Below, piece by piece: positions 16,578 through 24,136 of a stretch of DNA of 38,155 nt. The stretch is from positions 1-38,155 of the forward strand of contig SBGR01000012.1 in NCBI GenBank assembly GCA_006226545.1, read 5' to 3'. The first letter of the stretch is position 1. Each line of letters begins with the position of its first letter. The translations under genes and the position numbers were made by a program. This DNA is from Bacteroidota bacterium (GTDB lineage Bacteria; Bacteroidota; Bacteroidia; UBA8524). The notes beneath the pieces were generated by a model, which searched no databases, had not been told where the DNA came from, and saw only the letters and a list, made by a program, of their open reading frames with translations.

Positions 16578-17138
16578 TTAGTCACATTCTCCAGCGCTTC
16601 TTCTTTTAAAGGTATACCCAATAGAAATGCCGGCCTTCCAAAGATCATAAAACCCATCCAGGTGTCTGTGCAAATAAAAATCTGGTATAAAGCCAATCCG
16701 GAAAAATAGTCCCCCCTCAGGAACTTGATATCGGTAACCGATTCTTGGTTGTAATGACCAATTAACATCAGTATCCACCTTAAACGCCTGCCAATATCTA
16801 ACACTCGAACTTATTTCGAGAAAACTTCTACGTCTACCATAGAGGTAAACCAATTCAGTTAACAAGCTAATATTAAACCCAATATCACGATGTATGGTAG
16901 ACATTACACCAAACCCTGATCTCCATGAGAAGGCATGAGGCCTGCTATGGTAAAATATTCGATCATAATTAATAGAATATAAGCCCCATCTTGTTTCAAC
17001 TTCAAGAAACATACTAGAGCTTTTAAGCAAGTCGTTCTTTCTTTGAGCCAAGCAGTGCTGTGTCGACAGTATTATCCCAATTGAAATAAACAAGATGAAT
17101 CTTCCAAGTCTTTTATAAAAATGTTCTTTCGATTTCAT
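16578..17138 (-). CDS. Probable outer-membrane beta-barrel protein
   Basis: 186-residue exported protein. The N-terminal signal peptide runs to about residue 32 (IGIILSTQHCLAQ). The rest is alternating aromatic/polar strands ending in GISIGYTFKRR, as in small Bacteroidota outer-membrane barrels of the PorT/OmpW size class. ATG at 17138 is chosen over the preceding TTG. The Cys in the signal region is not in a good lipobox. The gene is flanked by two copies of a 36-base intergenic repeat, which suggests it moved as a unit. Function unknown. Confidence 0.65.
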   Translation of the reverse strand: MKSKEHFYKRLGRFILFISIGIILSTQHCLAQRKNDLLKSSSMFLEVETRWGLYSINYDRIFYHSRPHAFSWRSGFGVMSTIHRDIGFNISLLTELVYLYGRRRSFLEISSSVRYWQAFKVDTDVNWSLQPRIGYRYQVPEGGLFFRIGFIPDFYLHRHLDGFYDLWKAGISIGYTFKRRSAGECD

Positions 17139-17251
17139 CAATAACGCTCCTTTAGTCTAACAACCGATATTCAACTTTTTCCAGACTTGATGTCATCAGC
17201 GAACTACCGACGAGGAAAATGGCAGAAAGCTCCAAAATTTTCATTCTCATT

Positions 17252-17298
17252 GTATTCTCCTAAGCCATTCAATTTAAGTTCAATTTAAACCAATTGAA
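17252..17298. repeat. Intergenic direct repeat, copy B, with hairpin
   Basis: Shares GTATTCTCCTAAG-y-CATTCAA with copy A (16416-16461) and ends in a hairpin TTCAATT-TAAACC-AATTGAA. The stem is kept although some bases differ. Confidence 0.7.
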
Positions 17299-17339
17299 GC
17301 TAAAAGGTCCTGACACCTGAAGTGGCTACGTTCTTTTGG

Positions 17340-17365
17340 TCCCGAAGCCTTCGGGATTGTTTTTT
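17340..17365 (+). terminator. Terminator-like hairpin
   Basis: TCCCGAA-GCC-TTCGGGA followed by TTGTTTTTT on the plus strand. There is no plus-strand gene just upstream, so it may be a mobile or repeated element rather than a working terminator. Confidence 0.5.
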
Positions 17366-17477
17366 GGAATTTGGAACTTGGTATGTCTCTCCATCAAGAG
17401 AATCACGCCGCCTCACCAAACCATTCCTTCACCTCACTTAAAACGTAAAACTTAAATCTTAAAACTTCCCCACGCCT

Positions 17478-17485
17478 TATCTTCG
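17478..17485 (+). promoter_or_regulatory. -7 element (TATCTTCG) of the IMPase gene
   Basis: Ends 4 bases before the ATG at 17490; one base from TAnnTTTG. It is the same layout as purK and predicts a leaderless mRNA. Confidence 0.45.
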
Positions 17486-17489
17486 CAAC

Positions 17490-18287
17490 ATGTCACCAGA
17501 AAAACTGATACAAGCTGCGATGCCCCTCGTGAAAGAAGTGGGGGCCTTTATCCGAACAGAATTGGCCCAGTTCGATCAAAAACACACGGATATCAAAAGC
17601 CAAAATCAGCTGGTGTCGTATGTCGACCTTACTGCCGAAAAACGCCTCGTTCAAGGCTTGCAGGTCCTGACGCCTGAGGCCGGATTTGTAACCGAGGAAA
17701 AGACCGTAGAACGAAACCGCCATACCGAGCTGGTGTGGATTGTAGACCCGCTCGATGGTACCACCAATTTCATTCACGCCCTTCCTGTGTTTAGTATCAG
17801 CGTGGGCTTGATGTTGAATGGCAAATTGGCCGGAGGCATCGTATATGAGATTAACCGCGACGAACTTTTCTATGCCTGGGAAGGCGGTCCGGCGTATATG
17901 AATGGTAAAGAGATTCACGTTACCCCAACGGATAAACTGGAGAACTCGCTTTTGGCTACGGGATTCCCGTATTACGATTTTGAGCAAATGAACGAATACC
18001 TCGAACTCCTCAAGACCTTCATGAAGGGAAGCAGGGGTTTACGTCGACTAGGTAGCGCCGCGGTGGATTTGGCCTACGTGGCTTGCGGCCGATTTGATGC
18101 TTTCTTTGAGTACAGCCTAGCCGCTTGGGACGTGGCAGCCGGTGCCTTTATTGTACAGCAGGCTGGAGGGAAAGTATGCGATTTCTCCGGTGGCGATGAC
18201 TTCCTCTTTGGGAAAGAAATTGTGGCTTCCAATACGAACCTACACGCTCCTTTTTTACACGAGGTAAAATCTGCTTTTAAGTCGTGA
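17490..18287 (+). CDS. Inositol monophosphatase family protein
   Basis: Mg2+-dependent phosphatase of the IMPase/SuhB/CysQ fold (265 residues, normal). Metal ligands are in EEK (about residues 69-71), DPLDGT (86-91), and the C-terminal motif SLAAWDVAAGAFIVQQAGG (about 209-227). The substrate could be inositol phosphate, 3'-phosphoadenosine 5'-phosphate or another small phosphate; the family cannot be split further by eye. It is the first gene of a run of three coupled genes (the stop overlaps the next ATG as TGATG). Confidence 0.92.
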   Translation: MSPEKLIQAAMPLVKEVGAFIRTELAQFDQKHTDIKSQNQLVSYVDLTAEKRLVQGLQVLTPEAGFVTEEKTVERNRHTELVWIVDPLDGTTNFIHALPVFSISVGLMLNGKLAGGIVYEINRDELFYAWEGGPAYMNGKEIHVTPTDKLENSLLATGFPYYDFEQMNEYLELLKTFMKGSRGLRRLGSAAVDLAYVACGRFDAFFEYSLAAWDVAAGAFIVQQAGGKVCDFSGGDDFLFGKEIVASNTNLHAPFLHEVKSAFKS

Positions 18288-19591
18288 TGAATAAAACGCG
18301 ATACCTTCTTGTGCTGATTGCCCTGCACGCTTTGTTCTTCGTATTAGCGATGAACTTCGACGGTATTCGCATTCCCGATTCCTACGATTATATCTACCAA
18401 GCGCAGAACCTGCAGGAGAAAGGCAGTTTGTACGCCTGGACCTTCAATGAAGAGCTGAAACCCGATTACTTCACCAAACGAACGCCCGGCTACGCGGTGT
18501 TTATGGTGGTCTTGTTTCAGCAAGGATGGCTCATTCTTTTGGTGCAGAACCTCTTAAGCATCCTGGTTTTGCTCCGGGTTTCAGAATTGATTCTACGCTG
18601 GACGAGCAACAAGAACTTGGCCTACGGACTGCCTTTGATCCTACTGGCTTTGCAGAGCAATCAGCTCCTTTACGCCAATACCTTAATCAGCGAAGTACTG
18701 TTTCAGTACTTTGTCTTTTTAGCGCTAAGCGAATTGCTCCTGCATAAACAGGAAATCTCCGTAAAGCAATTCGCTCTGGTGTCTTTGCTATTCGGAATGG
18801 CGCTGCTGATTAAACCGGTATTGCTCTTTTTCTGGGTGCCTTTTTTGGTTTTGAGCGCCTACTTAGCCTTTTACCGAAAGGCATGGAAATACCTACTCCC
18901 GGCTTTGGTGATGCCATCGCTCATTCTGCTTTGGAGTGCGCACAATAAAACCGAGACCGGCTGGTTTCACTACTCTTCCATTAGCACCGTCAACCTAAAG
19001 GATTACAATACCCGACTCACCTTGGAGGCTAAATACGGTGTGGAAGAGGCCGATAAACAGATTGCCGCTATTCAAGAATTAGGCGAGGCGCAAGGCTCCT
19101 ATGCGGAGCGAAATAGGGTTATCAAAGACACCTGTGCTGCGATTATCAAATCGGAGTTGGGCACCTATGCTAAGGTTCACTTTAAAGGGATGCTAGCGAT
19201 GTTGCTCGATCCGGGCCGCTACGATTACGTGAACTTTTTTCAAATCACCGAAGGGGAATCCGGACTCATGTACCTGCTTGCTCGCGGCGATGTTGCCGGC
19301 ATGTGGGATGTGCTGAAGTCGCAGTCGGTTTTGGTGAACGTCTTTTTCTTCTTGAACCTCTTCGGCTCTTTGCTGCTGCTGGCATTGGCCTTACTCGGCC
19401 TTTGGTCGCTCAGAAAGGAACTTTACCTCTTTTTGGTGATAGGCGGATTCGCGGCGTATTTCTGGGTGCTTACCGGTCCGGTTGGGACAGCAAGGTATAA
19501 ATCCATTTTGCTGCCTTTGATGCTGGTTTTGGCCGCTGCCGGAATTCAGTTTTGGTTCACACGGTTGAAAGCGAAAAAAGCAGAAAGTTGA
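18287..19591 (+). CDS. Multi-spanning membrane protein, glycosyltransferase-39-like
   Basis: 434-residue integral membrane protein with about ten or more hydrophobic helices. The first periplasmic loop carries PDSYDYIYQAQNLQEKG and TKRTPGYAVFM. This D-S-x-x-Y plus R-x-P-G-Y layout is typical of lipid-linked-sugar glycosyltransferases of the GT39/ArnT (GT-C) type. It might add a sugar to an envelope polymer or protein; the donor and acceptor are unknown. ATG at 18287 is used, sharing its A with the IMPase stop. Confidence 0.75.
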   Translation: MNKTRYLLVLIALHALFFVLAMNFDGIRIPDSYDYIYQAQNLQEKGSLYAWTFNEELKPDYFTKRTPGYAVFMVVLFQQGWLILLVQNLLSILVLLRVSELILRWTSNKNLAYGLPLILLALQSNQLLYANTLISEVLFQYFVFLALSELLLHKQEISVKQFALVSLLFGMALLIKPVLLFFWVPFLVLSAYLAFYRKAWKYLLPALVMPSLILLWSAHNKTETGWFHYSSISTVNLKDYNTRLTLEAKYGVEEADKQIAAIQELGEAQGSYAERNRVIKDTCAAIIKSELGTYAKVHFKGMLAMLLDPGRYDYVNFFQITEGESGLMYLLARGDVAGMWDVLKSQSVLVNVFFFLNLFGSLLLLALALLGLWSLRKELYLFLVIGGFAAYFWVLTGPVGTARYKSILLPLMLVLAAAGIQFWFTRLKAKKAES

Positions 19592-20232
19592 AATTTTTGA
19601 GTGGCTACCGGTACCTGATTGTCCTATTTCTAATAGGCAGTATGGCTAGCGCTTCGGCCCAATTGCAGCATCGACTCAGTGTGTATTCGTCTTACTACTT
19701 TTTTAACGACGTCAAACATAGTCATGCATACGCCTACAATGCCATATTACCAAGTAGTCTGGAGTATGCGGTGACTTCTGGGAAGTGGAACTATGCGTTC
19801 CGCTTTACTTATTGGTCTAAAGACATCTCACAAAAGGGTCAGGCCTCTAACCCGACTCAGGTATATTCGAGAAATCTAATCATGCCCTCTATGGGGATAC
19901 AGTATCATTGGAGACCTAATCTCCGAGTTGGTGGTGGATTGATTTACCGAAATGGATACAATTTACTGAGAGGAGCAGGGACCGTATTATTCAATACCTA
20001 TCGCTACGAAATTCGCGATGTAGGAGGCTTTATTGGTTTATCGTGGGTGAAGGCTATCTCTACCTCGGGCAGGTGGCAAATAAAAAGTGGAGTAAACCTA
20101 TACTACCTGTTTTGGGACAAACAAAACGGTGGTCCGTACAGATTTGAATACCTCGATTACAAAACAAACACCATGGTGGAGTTGAATATAGGCTTGAGTT
20201 TTTTATTGAATCGACCAAGTTTGAATAACTAG
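19588..20232 (+). CDS. Probable outer-membrane or periplasmic beta-rich protein
   Basis: Exported protein with a signal peptide ending ASAQ. The mature part is rich in aromatic strands (RLSVYSSYYFFNDV, WNYAFRFTYWS, RVGGGLIYRNGYNLL), typical of small outer-membrane barrels. No ATG is available. I use TTG at 19588, which overlaps the previous stop as TTGA and gives a normal signal peptide (214 residues); an upstream TTG at 19552 would overlap more. The 3' end overlaps the convergent GNAT gene by 4 bases. Function unknown. Confidence 0.65.
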   Translation: MKFLSGYRYLIVLFLIGSMASASAQLQHRLSVYSSYYFFNDVKHSHAYAYNAILPSSLEYAVTSGKWNYAFRFTYWSKDISQKGQASNPTQVYSRNLIMPSMGIQYHWRPNLRVGGGLIYRNGYNLLRGAGTVLFNTYRYEIRDVGGFIGLSWVKAISTSGRWQIKSGVNLYYLFWDKQNGGPYRFEYLDYKTNTMVELNIGLSFLLNRPSLNN

Positions 20233-20747
20233 GTCAAATCTTGCTTTGAGTTGCCGACATTCACACGTTTGAACAAAAACAATCGCTCCGGATCATTGGG
20301 CAAAGAGAAGTTATCGTCTACCAACTGAAATCCCTGTTTACCGAGTAATGCTTTAGAACGCTCATTGTCGTGCGTGGTGATGGCATAGAATTCCGGAAAC
20401 TTCGCTTCGTAATGTTGAATAAGGTAGTCTGTCGCTTCACGCGCCAGGCCCTTTCCTTCGTATTCCGGTAAAAAGGCAAAGCCCATGTCGGGGTAGGGCA
20501 ATTCCGGACGAATCACCAATCCGCTGATGCCAATGCTTTTTCCGGTCTCCGCTAAGTCTACTGTAAACATACCGAAGCCATGTTCTTTAAACTGCGGATA
20601 GCAACGGTTCTCTAGAAAGGTTTCTGCGTCTTTGATGGAATGAATATTACGGTCGCCAATGTACTTGATATACGCCGGGGTATTCATCAACTCAATCAGA
20701 AATTCAGCATCTTTCGGTTCCGGGGCGCGTAGAATGATACGGTTCAT
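20229..20747 (-). CDS. GNAT-family N-acetyltransferase (RimJ/RimL-like)
   Basis: 172-residue GNAT acetyltransferase of the RimJ/RimL type. It opens RIILRAPEPKDAEFLIELMN. The acetyl-CoA loop is near residues 95-103 (EYEGKGLAREA, the Q/R-x-x-G-x-G/A pattern), followed by ITTHDNERSKALLGKQGFQ. It may modify an amine of a protein, antibiotic or metabolite; the substrate is unknown. A -7-like element (TTCCTTTG) lies 4 bases before the ATG on the minus strand, as for purK. Confidence 0.85.
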   Translation of the reverse strand: MNRIILRAPEPKDAEFLIELMNTPAYIKYIGDRNIHSIKDAETFLENRCYPQFKEHGFGMFTVDLAETGKSIGISGLVIRPELPYPDMGFAFLPEYEGKGLAREATDYLIQHYEAKFPEFYAITTHDNERSKALLGKQGFQLVDDNFSLPNDPERLFLFKRVNVGNSKQDLT

Positions 20748-20955
20748 GGTGCAAAGGAAAGGAATTATAGGTCTTTATAAGGTAGAAAATAGACCAAGAG
20801 CTTATCGGACTGAACAATTAATCGTTATCGATTTAGTTAAATTTCACCTGATTGAGAATTAATGAAAGGTTAGATGGATTTTTTTGTATCAAAAAAAGAG
20901 TTGGTGATTATAGGTATAGGTGATAGTTTAAAATAACAATCATTCACAATGAAAT

Positions 20956-21762
20956 ATGGTAATTGAGAACCCCAAAATATATCCTGCATTTTTAGCAATT
21001 CTGTTATTCTTAAGTTGCTCTAAAAATCATTACGTCGGGCCAATTCGTGTAGTGAATCAGACTCAACACGCTGTTTCAGTACGGTATTCTCCGGTGAATG
21101 TAGGCCAGTGTGTTTTGGATGATTCACTGAATGGCGTTTTAAAGGCCATTGTATTTGGTGATTCTGCTGACTTAAACCCTGATAATATAGATTTCGAATT
21201 GCAACGCCGGAAGAAGGATACCACATGGGTTCTGTTCGATAAGGAGAAAGTTGAAACTGCAGGTTATTCAACAAAGAGAACCGACACCATCAACCTAGTT
21301 CTTGAAGCTTCAGAAGCTAGAGAAATAGGATTTAGGTGGTATAAACGACATACACCATTTCTGCTAGAGTTTTTATTGGGTAATCTTAATGTCGTGGTTA
21401 ATGATACAGTGACTATTGACCCATTTTACTTGCTTAGGTACATGTCTACAGACTTAAACAATAGACATGGACGCAAACTGGATTTGGTTCTAGATTCAAC
21501 TTTAATTAAACATTACATGCAGCATCTTCAGCTGGGTTCAAATGTGCTTAGTAGAACTGAAGAACTGGCCCAGCATGATTATTACACTAACTACAAACTG
21601 ATTTATAATCCTACAAATACAGAAAGCTTCTACATAGAAACAAGGGATGATGAAAGCGATTATGTGTACCTGTTTAGGTATGATCGACTGAAAGGTGTTA
21701 GCGTGGAGCTAAGGAATATTTTAACAGGCGAACGAGTAGATATTCCATCCATCACTGAATAA
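20956..21762 (+). CDS. Unknown lipoprotein
   Basis: 268-residue protein starting with a hydrophobic stretch that ends LLFLSCSKN, a good lipobox (Cys about residue 22). The mature part is mixed alpha/beta with no motif I recognise. It ends near the start of a convergent trHb gene and overlaps it by 11 bases. It is probably anchored in the outer membrane. Composition is a little more A+T-rich than its neighbours. Confidence 0.7.
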   Translation: MVIENPKIYPAFLAILLFLSCSKNHYVGPIRVVNQTQHAVSVRYSPVNVGQCVLDDSLNGVLKAIVFGDSADLNPDNIDFELQRRKKDTTWVLFDKEKVETAGYSTKRTDTINLVLEASEAREIGFRWYKRHTPFLLEFLLGNLNVVVNDTVTIDPFYLLRYMSTDLNNRHGRKLDLVLDSTLIKHYMQHLQLGSNVLSRTEELAQHDYYTNYKLIYNPTNTESFYIETRDDESDYVYLFRYDRLKGVSVELRNILTGERVDIPSITE

Positions 21763-22150
21763 ACCCCGGCGATTCGCTTTGCTCGATTTTATAGACAATC
21801 ATGGGTGCCATCATCTTCGCTCTGCGCAACGCTTCTTCAGCGATAGGTCCGGCGAAATGTTCTTTGAGGTTGGCTTCCCACAGGTCGAGCCATCGCTCAA
21901 AATGCAGCGCTGTCAGGGTCTTTTTCTTGTGCAGACTGATATGCGGGCTGATGGGATTGCCTTCGTAGCGAACGGTTCCCAAGAGTATGCTGGTCCAGAA
22001 GTCGGTGATAACCGGAATATGGTGGTCCCAATCCAATTGCACTACTTCGGTAAAAAAAGAGCCGATCAGCTCATCTGCTTTGGCTTTGGTATAAAAGCGC
22101 TCAATCAGATAAAGCACATCGGCTCTGCTGCTTATATCGGCTTTGCTCAT
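21752..22150 (-). CDS. Group III truncated haemoglobin
   Basis: 132-residue truncated globin. Landmarks are LIERFYTKAKADELIGSFF early, DFWTSILLGTVRYEGNPISPHISLH in the middle, and ALHFERWLDLW, where His83 is the expected proximal haem ligand. Members of group III bind haem and O2 or NO; their cellular role is not well settled. The start overlaps the acs stop as ATGA, so globin translation is linked to acs. Confidence 0.9.
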   Translation of the reverse strand: MSKADISSRADVLYLIERFYTKAKADELIGSFFTEVVQLDWDHHIPVITDFWTSILLGTVRYEGNPISPHISLHKKKTLTALHFERWLDLWEANLKEHFAGPIAEEALRRAKMMAPMIVYKIEQSESPGFIQ

Positions 22151-24042
22151 AGAGCGCCGTTCACGATTTCATCCACCACTGTTGGGTCCAAAAGGGTAGA
22201 GGTATCGCCGAGCTTGTCAGATTCGCCTTCTGCCACTTTACGCAAGATGCGGCGCATGATTTTGCCGGAGCGTGTTTTAGGCAATCCGCTTACAAACTGG
22301 ATTTTTTCCGGTTTAGCGATTTTTCCAATCTGCTCGGTTACGGTTTCGATAATTTGAGCACGCATCATATCCGGATCGCTAGGCAATTCTTGGCAGATAA
22401 CGTAGGCGTAGATCGCTTGACCTTTAATGTCGTGCGGATAGCCTACTACAGCAGATTCTACTACCATAGCGTTGGCGTTAATCGCTTGTTCAATCTCTGC
22501 TGTACCGAAACGGTGGCCGGATACGTTGATAACGTCGTCTACACGTCCGATGATACGGTAGAGACCATTCTCATCACGTTTGGCGCCGTCGCCGGTAAAG
22601 TAATGTCCTTTGTAATGCGAGAAGTAAGCCACACGGCAACGCTCATGGTCGCCATAAGTAGTGCGCAACATCGAAGGCCAAGGGAATTTAACACAGAGGT
22701 AGCCTTCCACTTCGTTTTCTTCAATGGTTTTGCCTTCTTGGTCAAGGAGCACCGGCTGAATGCCTGGTAACGGCAATCCGGCGTGTGCCGGACGCATTGG
22801 AGAGAGGTCGCCGAGGCCGGAAAGCATAATGCCTCCGGTTTCGGTTTGCCACCAAGTATCTACAATAGGGCATTTGCTTTTGCCTACGTGCAGGTGGTAC
22901 CATTTCCAAGCTTCTTCGTTAATTGGTTCTCCTACTGAACCCAAGACGCGCAATGAGTTTAAGCTATACGAAAGCACGTGGTCGTCTCCGGCGGCCATCA
23001 AGGCACGGATAGCCGTTGGTGCGGTATAGAAGATGTTTACGCCGTGTTTATCGCATACCTGCCAGAAACGGCCAGCATCCGGATAGGTAGGTACGCCTTC
23101 AAACATCAAGGTGGTAGCACCTGAGAGCAAAGGTCCGTAAACGATATAGCTATGTCCGGTAATCCAACCTACATCGGCTGTACACCAGTACACATCACTT
23201 TCTCTGTATTGAAATACGTTTTGGAAGGAATAGGCAGTATACACCATATATCCTCCGCAGGTATGCACTACACCTTTTGGTTTACCAGTAGAACCGGAAG
23301 TATAGAGGATGAAGAGCATGTCTTCAGAATCCATCGGCTCTGCCGGACAAACTTTTTCCATGCCTTGGATGGCATCGTGCCACCAGATATCGCGACCGGC
23401 TTTCATTTCCGGGGCCCAGTTCAAACAATTGTAAACAATTACTTTTTCAATGGTATCGCAGTGTTCCAAGGCTTCGTCAACCACGCGTTTGAGGGGAACT
23501 TGCTTTGGTCCGCGGTTTAGGCCGTCGGCAGTGATGACCATGGTGGCCTGAGCATCTTGGATACGGTCTGCAATGGCGTTAGCAGAGAAACCGGCAAACA
23601 CCACAGAATGCACCGCGCCAATGCGTGCGCAAGCAAGAACAGCAATGGTAAGCTCCGGAATCATAGGCATGTAGATGATCACACGATCACCTTTTTTCAC
23701 GCCTTGTGCTTTGAGCGCATTCGCGAACTCATTTACTTTCTCGTATAACTCACGGTAAGTCAAACGCACAAAACGCTCTTTAGGGTCGTTCGGTTCCCAG
23801 ATCAAGGCGAGCTTGTTGCCGCGCTTTTCCAGGTGACGGTCTAAGGCGTTTTCTGTGATATTGAGTTTTCCGTTTACGAACCATTTGATATTAGGCTCGT
23901 CGAAGTTCCAATCCAGCACTTTATCGTAAGGCTGTTGCCAAGAGAAATTTTGAGCTACTTCATCCCAGAATGCTTCCGGTTGCTCTACACTTTGGCGGTA
24001 TTTATTTTGGTATTCTTCAAATGAGTTAATACGTAATTCCAT
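22147..24042 (-). CDS. acs: Acetyl-CoA synthetase
   Basis: AMP-forming enzyme making acetyl-CoA from acetate, ATP and CoA (631 residues, normal). Adenylation motifs are intact: YTSGSTGKPKGVVHTCGGY, the acetate-pocket region VYWCTADVGWITGHSY, TWWQTETGG, YFTGDGAKRDENG, and GRVDDVINVSGHR. The C-terminal PKTRSGKIMRRIL contains the lysine that is acetylated in family members to switch the enzyme off. It has a good promoter of its own and is followed, with a 4-base overlap, by a truncated haemoglobin gene. Confidence 0.97.
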   Translation of the reverse strand: MELRINSFEEYQNKYRQSVEQPEAFWDEVAQNFSWQQPYDKVLDWNFDEPNIKWFVNGKLNITENALDRHLEKRGNKLALIWEPNDPKERFVRLTYRELYEKVNEFANALKAQGVKKGDRVIIYMPMIPELTIAVLACARIGAVHSVVFAGFSANAIADRIQDAQATMVITADGLNRGPKQVPLKRVVDEALEHCDTIEKVIVYNCLNWAPEMKAGRDIWWHDAIQGMEKVCPAEPMDSEDMLFILYTSGSTGKPKGVVHTCGGYMVYTAYSFQNVFQYRESDVYWCTADVGWITGHSYIVYGPLLSGATTLMFEGVPTYPDAGRFWQVCDKHGVNIFYTAPTAIRALMAAGDDHVLSYSLNSLRVLGSVGEPINEEAWKWYHLHVGKSKCPIVDTWWQTETGGIMLSGLGDLSPMRPAHAGLPLPGIQPVLLDQEGKTIEENEVEGYLCVKFPWPSMLRTTYGDHERCRVAYFSHYKGHYFTGDGAKRDENGLYRIIGRVDDVINVSGHRFGTAEIEQAINANAMVVESAVVGYPHDIKGQAIYAYVICQELPSDPDMMRAQIIETVTEQIGKIAKPEKIQFVSGLPKTRSGKIMRRILRKVAEGESDKLGDTSTLLDPTVVDEIVNGAL

Positions 24043-24071
24043 TAGATTGATTTAGGGTTATGGTCTTCAGC

Positions 24072-24102
24072 CAAATGTATCAAATTCGGCAACCGGGAAC
24101 AA
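24072..24102 (-). promoter_or_regulatory. Promoter of acs
   Basis: On the minus strand TTG (24100-24102) and, after 20 bases, TACATTTG (24072-24079), an exact TAnnTTTG. The predicted 5' leader is about 25 bases. Confidence 0.7.
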
Positions 24103-24136
24103 GCATTATATTCCCGCTTTTGCATAAATAATGCTT
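24101..24136. repeat. Inverted repeat between the kelch-like gene and acs
   Basis: AAGCATTA (24101-24108) and TAATGCTT (24129-24136), 20 bases apart. One arm covers the stop codon of the upstream gene. No T-run follows on either strand, so it is only a weak terminator candidate. Confidence 0.35.

Larger units (their letters stand above)
17139..17489. other. 350-base gap between the island and the next core gene
   Basis: No gene found. It holds repeat copy B (17252-17298), a short terminator-like hairpin (17340-17365), and the low-complexity phrase GGAATTTGGAACTTGG that also occurs near 34.95 kb. A -7 promoter element for the next gene lies at its right end. Confidence 0.7.

Noticed and set aside
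11391-17298. Prophage or integrative element
   Set aside because: No integrase, transposase, phage structural or conjugation gene and no tRNA attachment site are visible.
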